Assembly (NCBI GenBank): GCA_947441615.1
Contig: CANEUH010000001.1
Coordinates: 62,001 to 126,000 of the forward strand
Direction: 5' to 3'
Length of the DNA stretch: 64,000 bases
From: Bacteriovoracaceae bacterium
GTDB taxonomy: Bacteria > Bdellovibrionota > Bacteriovoracia > Bacteriovoracales > Bacteriovoracaceae
A model generated the notes under the pieces. That model was not told where the DNA came from and searched no databases. It saw only the letters and a program-made list of their open reading frames with translations. The position numbers and the translations under genes were made by a program. This document shows, piece by piece, positions 60,504-64,000 of the stretch. Position 1 is the stretch's first letter; every line of letters starts with the position of its first letter.

Positions 60504-61335
60504 AAAGAGTGAACTTAATCTTAATAAAGTTTTAAATCAAATGATTCAATGGTCATTTGAATGTGGAGAGATTTTAAATAATCATCTTATCGATTCATAC
60601 AATGCCCCTTTAAAGATCATCGATAAGGGTAAGCAAGGAGTCGCAACTGAAGCAGATATACTCTCAGAAAAATATGTGATGGAAAAAATTCATGAGTTTT
60701 ATCCTGATCATAAAATCTTGTCCGAAGAGGACGCATTCGCCCGAGAACTTAAACTTGAGGGGCCCAGTGACGAAGAGTATCTTTGGTTAATCGATCCCTT
60801 GGATGGAACTAATAATTTTTATAACCGAGTTCCATTTTTCGGAGTCAGTCTGGCGCTTAATCGCGGAAACACCACATTGATTGGAGTTGTCTATAATCCA
60901 GTGAATTGCGAACTTTTTTATGCAGTTAAGGGCGAGGGTGCCTTTATGGTTAGGCTTATTGGATCTAAAGAGGTGAGAATTCAGCTCAAAAAGCAGAAAA
61001 AGAAAAAAAGTTTCAAAGAAGCTCTTTTATCGGCCAATCTAACGAGTAAACGCGTTGAAAAAGATCTTTTAAAAGAATTTCCAGAAGTTCGTGCCATGAG
61101 AAGGTTTGGAAGTGCTGCTCTTGAAATGAGTTACGTCGCTGCTGGAATGCTAGATGCTTACTGGGAGCATCGACTTCAGCCTTGGGATATGGGGGCAGCA
61201 GGACTTATTTGTCTTGAAGCTGGTGTAAAAATATCAAGTATTGACGGTTCTGATTACAATCCCTTTAATTCTTCAGTTCTTTGCTCTGGAGATGATCTTT
61301 ATGGACCACTCTTGGTCATTCTTAACAAGAAGTAG
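60472..61335 (+). CDS. suhB: Inositol monophosphatase family protein
   Basis: The 287-residue protein carries the lithium-sensitive phosphatase motifs ILSEED (about 80-85), DPLDGTNNFYNRVPFFGVSL (about 107-126) and WDMGAAGLICLEAG (about 241-254). The N-terminal 20 residues are very basic (MKKKAIKKTNKKSELN). SuhB-type proteins dephosphorylate inositol phosphates and, in some bacteria, also act in rRNA transcription. Start: ATG 60472 is within yacG; TTG 60466 would add two residues. Confidence 0.88.
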   Translation: MKKKAIKKTNKKSELNLNKVLNQMIQWSFECGEILNNHLIDSYNAPLKIIDKGKQGVATEADILSEKYVMEKIHEFYPDHKILSEEDAFARELKLEGPSDEEYLWLIDPLDGTNNFYNRVPFFGVSLALNRGNTTLIGVVYNPVNCELFYAVKGEGAFMVRLIGSKEVRIQLKKQKKKKSFKEALLSANLTSKRVEKDLLKEFPEVRAMRRFGSAALEMSYVAAGMLDAYWEHRLQPWDMGAAGLICLEAGVKISSIDGSDYNPFNSSVLCSGDDLYGPLLVILNKK

Positions 61336-61348
61336 TTCATTGTTTACT

Positions 61349-61377
61349 TTGACATAAATTCTTATGGCCTAGATAAT
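61349..61377 (+). promoter_or_regulatory. Sigma-70-type promoter of the coiled-coil/HEAT-repeat operon
   Basis: TTGACA (61349-61354) and GATAAT (61372-61377) are separated by exactly 17 bases, 47 bases before the GTG at 61425. It is the best consensus match I found in the window. Confidence 0.75.
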
Positions 61378-61424
61378 GGGTTAAGCAGTTAAAAAATCTG
61401 GGAACTATATCCATGGAGGGGTAG

Positions 61425-62369
61425 GTGCTCGATACAGTGATTAATTATTTAGATAAGTTTGGGCCTGAGATCTTGGTTATTCAATCTGGACTCCTGGTCA
61501 TTTTGAGTACTCTGTTTTTGTGGTTGTGGTTTTCTAATCGTAGGAAATATCATAACTTAAAACATGCCATCCCCGCCAATGTCGTAAAGAGTTATCTTGA
61601 TTCAATTATTCAAAATTCTACGTCTCTAAAGTCATCACTTTTTCGTGGTGGAGGAACAGATATTAACGGGATTCCTTCGGTGATGCCCCTTGCGCATTTA
61701 TCTGGTGGTGATTCCCTAGGATTAAGTGGGGCGCCCTCAACAGCACTCATGGAAGAAATTAATCAAAAAAAGGCGATGATTTCTTCACTCGAAGCCCAAA
61801 TTTCTTCGTATCTTGCTTCTCAAAAAGAAATTGAAAATAAACTAATCTCTTATCAATCGAATCTTTCGAGTGCTGAAAATAAGGTGAAAGAATTAGAAGG
61901 GATACTTGCTGAATCAAGTAGTGGGGGCGATGCATCTCTTAAGAGTGAATTAGCAACGCTCAAAAAAGAAAGAGATGAAATTAAAGAAAAGTTAAAAGAA
62001 TTTGAAATCATTTCTGACGATCTTGCTAACCTCAAGCGTCTTCACCAAGAGAACGAACAATTAAAACGCTCTCTTGCCGCTATTCAAGGGGCGAGATCAT
62101 CAGAACCTCTTCCATCAATTGAAACATCTAATGCTCATTCAGCTGATGTCTCAGAACTTCTCGGTGATGTTGGAAAACCTTCTGAAGCAGGAAATGAAAA
62201 TAATGAAGCCTTAGATAGTTTTCTTGCGAGTTCAACTGAAGAGCCAACCTCTGGTCAACCAGATGCTTCGGCCCTGGCCGCCATGACTGAATCTGAGGGC
62301 CAGACCGATAGTAAGTCAGATAAGACGCCAGAAGATTTACTATCTGAATTTGAAAAGATGTTGGGGTAA
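61425..62369 (+). CDS. Membrane-anchored coiled-coil protein
   Basis: The product has 314 residues. An N-terminal helix (ILVIQSGLLVILSTLFLWLWF, about 15-35) anchors it, followed by a coiled coil of about 110 residues (about 110-222; KAMISSLEAQISSYLASQKE, LATLKKERDEIKEKLKEF) and a long acidic Ser/Glu/Ala-rich C-terminal tail (about 230-314). No family recognised; it could act as a scaffold or spacer at the inner membrane. Start: GTG 61425 with GAGGGG upstream. The stop shares one base with the next ATG, so the two genes are coupled. Confidence 0.7.
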   Translation: MLDTVINYLDKFGPEILVIQSGLLVILSTLFLWLWFSNRRKYHNLKHAIPANVVKSYLDSIIQNSTSLKSSLFRGGGTDINGIPSVMPLAHLSGGDSLGLSGAPSTALMEEINQKKAMISSLEAQISSYLASQKEIENKLISYQSNLSSAENKVKELEGILAESSSGGDASLKSELATLKKERDEIKEKLKEFEIISDDLANLKRLHQENEQLKRSLAAIQGARSSEPLPSIETSNAHSADVSELLGDVGKPSEAGNENNEALDSFLASSTEEPTSGQPDASALAAMTESEGQTDSKSDKTPEDLLSEFEKMLG

Positions 62370-63181
62370 TGATGAAAGTTTTATCGTTTTTTCTTTTTGT
62401 TGGTTTTACTTCAGGAGCTTTTTCTGCTGTGGATGCAAAAAAAATCCAACTTCTTAAAGATCCAAACGGTAAAAATATTCAAATAAACAACAATGATACA
62501 GTTCATTTGGATAGATTCCATCAAATGTTTAAAATGGATGCTAGAACTCCAGGCCTTCAAGCGATGCTTAAAAGAAATGCATTTAAACATAAGCAAAAAG
62601 CAGTACCTATCCTCATAAAGGTCATGAAAGAAAGTAAGTATCCCGTTCAAAACAGATGGCATGCAACCATGTTTCTTGCTCAAATCATGGGATCAAAATC
62701 GGCGCCATTTATTGCGAAATTCACAGATCATCCACATTGGATGATGAGAGTTGCTTCTCTGAAGGCCTTGTTAGGCCTAAAGCAAAAAGATTACGTCGGA
62801 GTTTATTCTAAATCATTAACCGACCCTTCTTTAATCGTAAGAGTCCAGGCCCTAGATAATATCTCTCAAATGAAGCTAGATAAACTTGCTCCAAATGTTT
62901 GGAGTATGATGTACGATCAGTCTAATTACACAGGTCAAAAAGGTGCTAGAAAGAGAACCTCTATTGTGAAGAGTATCATTCGTACCGTTGGTGACCTTAA
63001 ATATGTGCAGGCAAAAAAACCTCTGGCGAAGCTTATTCAAAAGCCAAAATATCAGGACCTAATTGAGGATCTAGATTATTCCTTAGAGAAAATTACCGGG
63101 GAAGTATCACCTAATTCAGTAGATCAGAGAAGAAAATTCTGGCAAAAAATGGCCCTTAATTCGACTTTAAGAAAGATGTAA
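62369..63181 (+). CDS. Exported HEAT-repeat protein
   Basis: The 270-residue protein has a signal peptide (MKVLSFFLFVGFTSGAFSAV, after the second Met) and then five to six helical HEAT-like repeats (about 60-250; KAVPILIKVMKESKYPVQNR, SAPFIAKFTDHPHWMMRVAS, YSKSLTDPSLIVRVQALDNI, KKPLAKLIQKPKYQDLI). HEAT repeats form protein-binding scaffolds; here the location is periplasmic. Its partner is unknown but may be the coiled-coil protein encoded immediately upstream. Confidence 0.72.
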   Translation: MMKVLSFFLFVGFTSGAFSAVDAKKIQLLKDPNGKNIQINNNDTVHLDRFHQMFKMDARTPGLQAMLKRNAFKHKQKAVPILIKVMKESKYPVQNRWHATMFLAQIMGSKSAPFIAKFTDHPHWMMRVASLKALLGLKQKDYVGVYSKSLTDPSLIVRVQALDNISQMKLDKLAPNVWSMMYDQSNYTGQKGARKRTSIVKSIIRTVGDLKYVQAKKPLAKLIQKPKYQDLIEDLDYSLEKITGEVSPNSVDQRRKFWQKMALNSTLRKM

Positions 63182-63189
63182 TTAAATCT

Positions 63190-63711
63190 TTATAAACCTG
63201 TTTTCTCAAGCTGCTCTTTTTCGCGGGCCTTATCGATTTCTTTGAGTTTATTATCCGTAGCAATTAAACGCTCAATTCTGTAAAGGAGAGTCTTCTCCAT
63301 AATTCCATCAGGGCTAACTTCTTTCCAACCCTGGAGAAAGTCCTGCTCGATGAGCTGCCTTTTGTAGATCGTGACTTTAGTCGCTTCCCTTGAGGCGCGA
63401 AATCCTTTGACCACATTAACAACAACTTTAAATTTAGCCGCCTTCACAGAATCTGAGGATCCAAATGAGTCAGCAAAATTCACTTCTAGAGTATTGTCCA
63501 TCCAGCGAGTCTTTATAAATCCTGCTTCTTGATTTTGTTGTGCGATATCAAATTTTCTCATGACTGAAATGACGGCCTGCCAAGTTTGATTGTAGTCAGC
63601 TTTGTAGACCTTGGATGGAATTTCGAGCTCTTCTGTCACTTGGCGAAACTTTTCATAACTGGCGCAGCCACTTAAAAAAAGGAATGATGTGATTAAAAGA
63701 TAAAATTTCAT
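63190..63711 (-). CDS. Lipoprotein of unknown function
   Basis: The 173-residue protein has a lipoprotein signal with lipobox LSGC (Cys 16), then a globular domain with DYNQTWQAVISVMRKFDIAQ and QEAGFIKTRWMDNT, resembling the fold of BamC-like or DUF3568-type domains, in which W..V..V......I of this kind is common; the similarity is loose. The C-terminus is helical and charged (EIDKAREKEQLEKTGL). It is convergent with the HEAT-repeat gene at eight bases. Confidence 0.65.
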   Translation of the reverse strand: MKFYLLITSFLFLSGCASYEKFRQVTEELEIPSKVYKADYNQTWQAVISVMRKFDIAQQNQEAGFIKTRWMDNTLEVNFADSFGSSDSVKAAKFKVVVNVVKGFRASREATKVTIYKRQLIEQDFLQGWKEVSPDGIMEKTLLYRIERLIATDNKLKEIDKAREKEQLEKTGL

Positions 63712-63763
63712 GACTTTTATGTTATCAATTATTCAAATAAAAAGAAACTTTTTGGATAGAATC

Positions 63764-64000
63764 ATGAATCATTCAAACCTGTTTACCCAAGTATTACGAA
63801 CAGAGGCCATGGCGATTGAGCTTGCGGCTTCACGCTTTACTGAGGAAAGTGCGCAAAAGCTCATCTCTGTTTATGAGCATTTGGCCTCGACTGGTGGGAA
63901 CTTGATCATTTCTGGAGTCGGTAAATCTGGCCACATTGGAACTAAGATAGCAGCGACTTTCTCATCGTTGGGCTTACCGTCCTTTTTTCTTCATCCAACT
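63764..64000 (+). CDS. kdsD: KdsD/KpsF/GutQ-type arabinose-5-phosphate isomerase (partial)
   Basis: The first 79 residues are present. GGNLIISGVGKSGHIGTKIA (about 47-66) and FSSLGLPSFFLHPT are the SIS-domain motifs of D-arabinose-5-phosphate isomerase, which starts Kdo synthesis for LPS. The rest of the gene, with CBS domains expected, lies outside the window. It fits the LPS theme of the first operon. The gap from 63712 holds AT-rich sequence without a clear promoter. Confidence 0.9.
   Translation, partial: MNHSNLFTQVLRTEAMAIELAASRFTEESAQKLISVYEHLASTGGNLIISGVGKSGHIGTKIAATFSSLGLPSFFLHPT

Noticed and set aside
1-64000. CRISPR arrays, tRNA or rRNA genes, transposases
   Set aside because: No regularly spaced repeats, cloverleaf-like sequences, rRNA segments or transposase motifs were found on reading the window.

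Overview
The window is 64 kb of AT-rich, densely packed chromosomal DNA from a diderm (LPS-bearing) bacterium. It carries lipid A and outer-membrane assembly genes, an Lpt transport locus next to rpoN and hpf, many lipoproteins and exported proteins, a TonB-dependent receptor and almost no mobile DNA. The protein style, the large number of small exported proteins without obvious families and the gene orders fit the Bdellovibrionota (Bacteriovorax/Peredibacter-like relatives). That placement is inference, because no rRNA is present. No tRNA, rRNA, CRISPR array, transposase or prophage was recognised.

Region by region. (1) 1-11.5 kb, all plus strand: the end of a Lol permease and lolD, then bamA, skp, lpxD, fabZ, lpxA, a Gfo/Idh/MocA oxidoreductase, lpxB, lpxK, a DUF3108 lipoprotein and a glycosyltransferase. 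This is one long envelope operon with overlapping or nearly touching genes. (2) 11.6-19.4 kb: rpsA, then an accessory-looking segment with a LysM protein, a polytopic membrane protein, a large lipoprotein with cysteine-pair repeats and two small exported proteins. A copy of the rpsA terminator region lies 4.5 kb downstream with no gene to terminate. (3) 19.6-31 kb: rlmK, clpS-clpA, a 33-residue Lys/Ala-rich histone-like peptide gene, an MFS transporter, DUF502, a methyltransferase, a dCMP deaminase, pepD and several small genes. (4) 31-38.2 kb: an outer-membrane-like protein, then a minus-strand set encoding a sodium/solute symporter, an ABC exporter whose ATPase motifs have all been lost, an HlyD adaptor and a TolC-like protein. 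(5) 38.4-46.6 kb: a DEAD-box helicase, an FtsB/DivIC-like protein, aspS, and mutS followed by an RDD membrane protein whose ribosome-binding site is buried in a perfect hairpin. (6) 46.7-53 kb: an lptC-lptA fusion, lptB, rpoN, hpf, then a cobalamin riboswitch with btuB and a degenerate receiver protein. (7) 53.1-59.4 kb, minus strand: a coenzyme A operon in the order ketol-acid reductoisomerase homologue, panB, coaX, coaBC, panC, hflX, and a stand-alone DnaA-domain-I protein. (8) 59.5-64 kb: pabC-like, yacG, suhB, a coiled-coil membrane protein, a HEAT-repeat protein, a lipoprotein and the start of kdsD.

The most interesting points are the reductoisomerase homologue standing where a ketopantoate reductase is needed, the ABC exporter with a dead ATPase domain coupled to a symporter and a tripartite export pair, the free-standing DnaA domain I, the start-occluding hairpin between mutS and the RDD gene, and the duplicated rpsA terminator bracketing the accessory segment.
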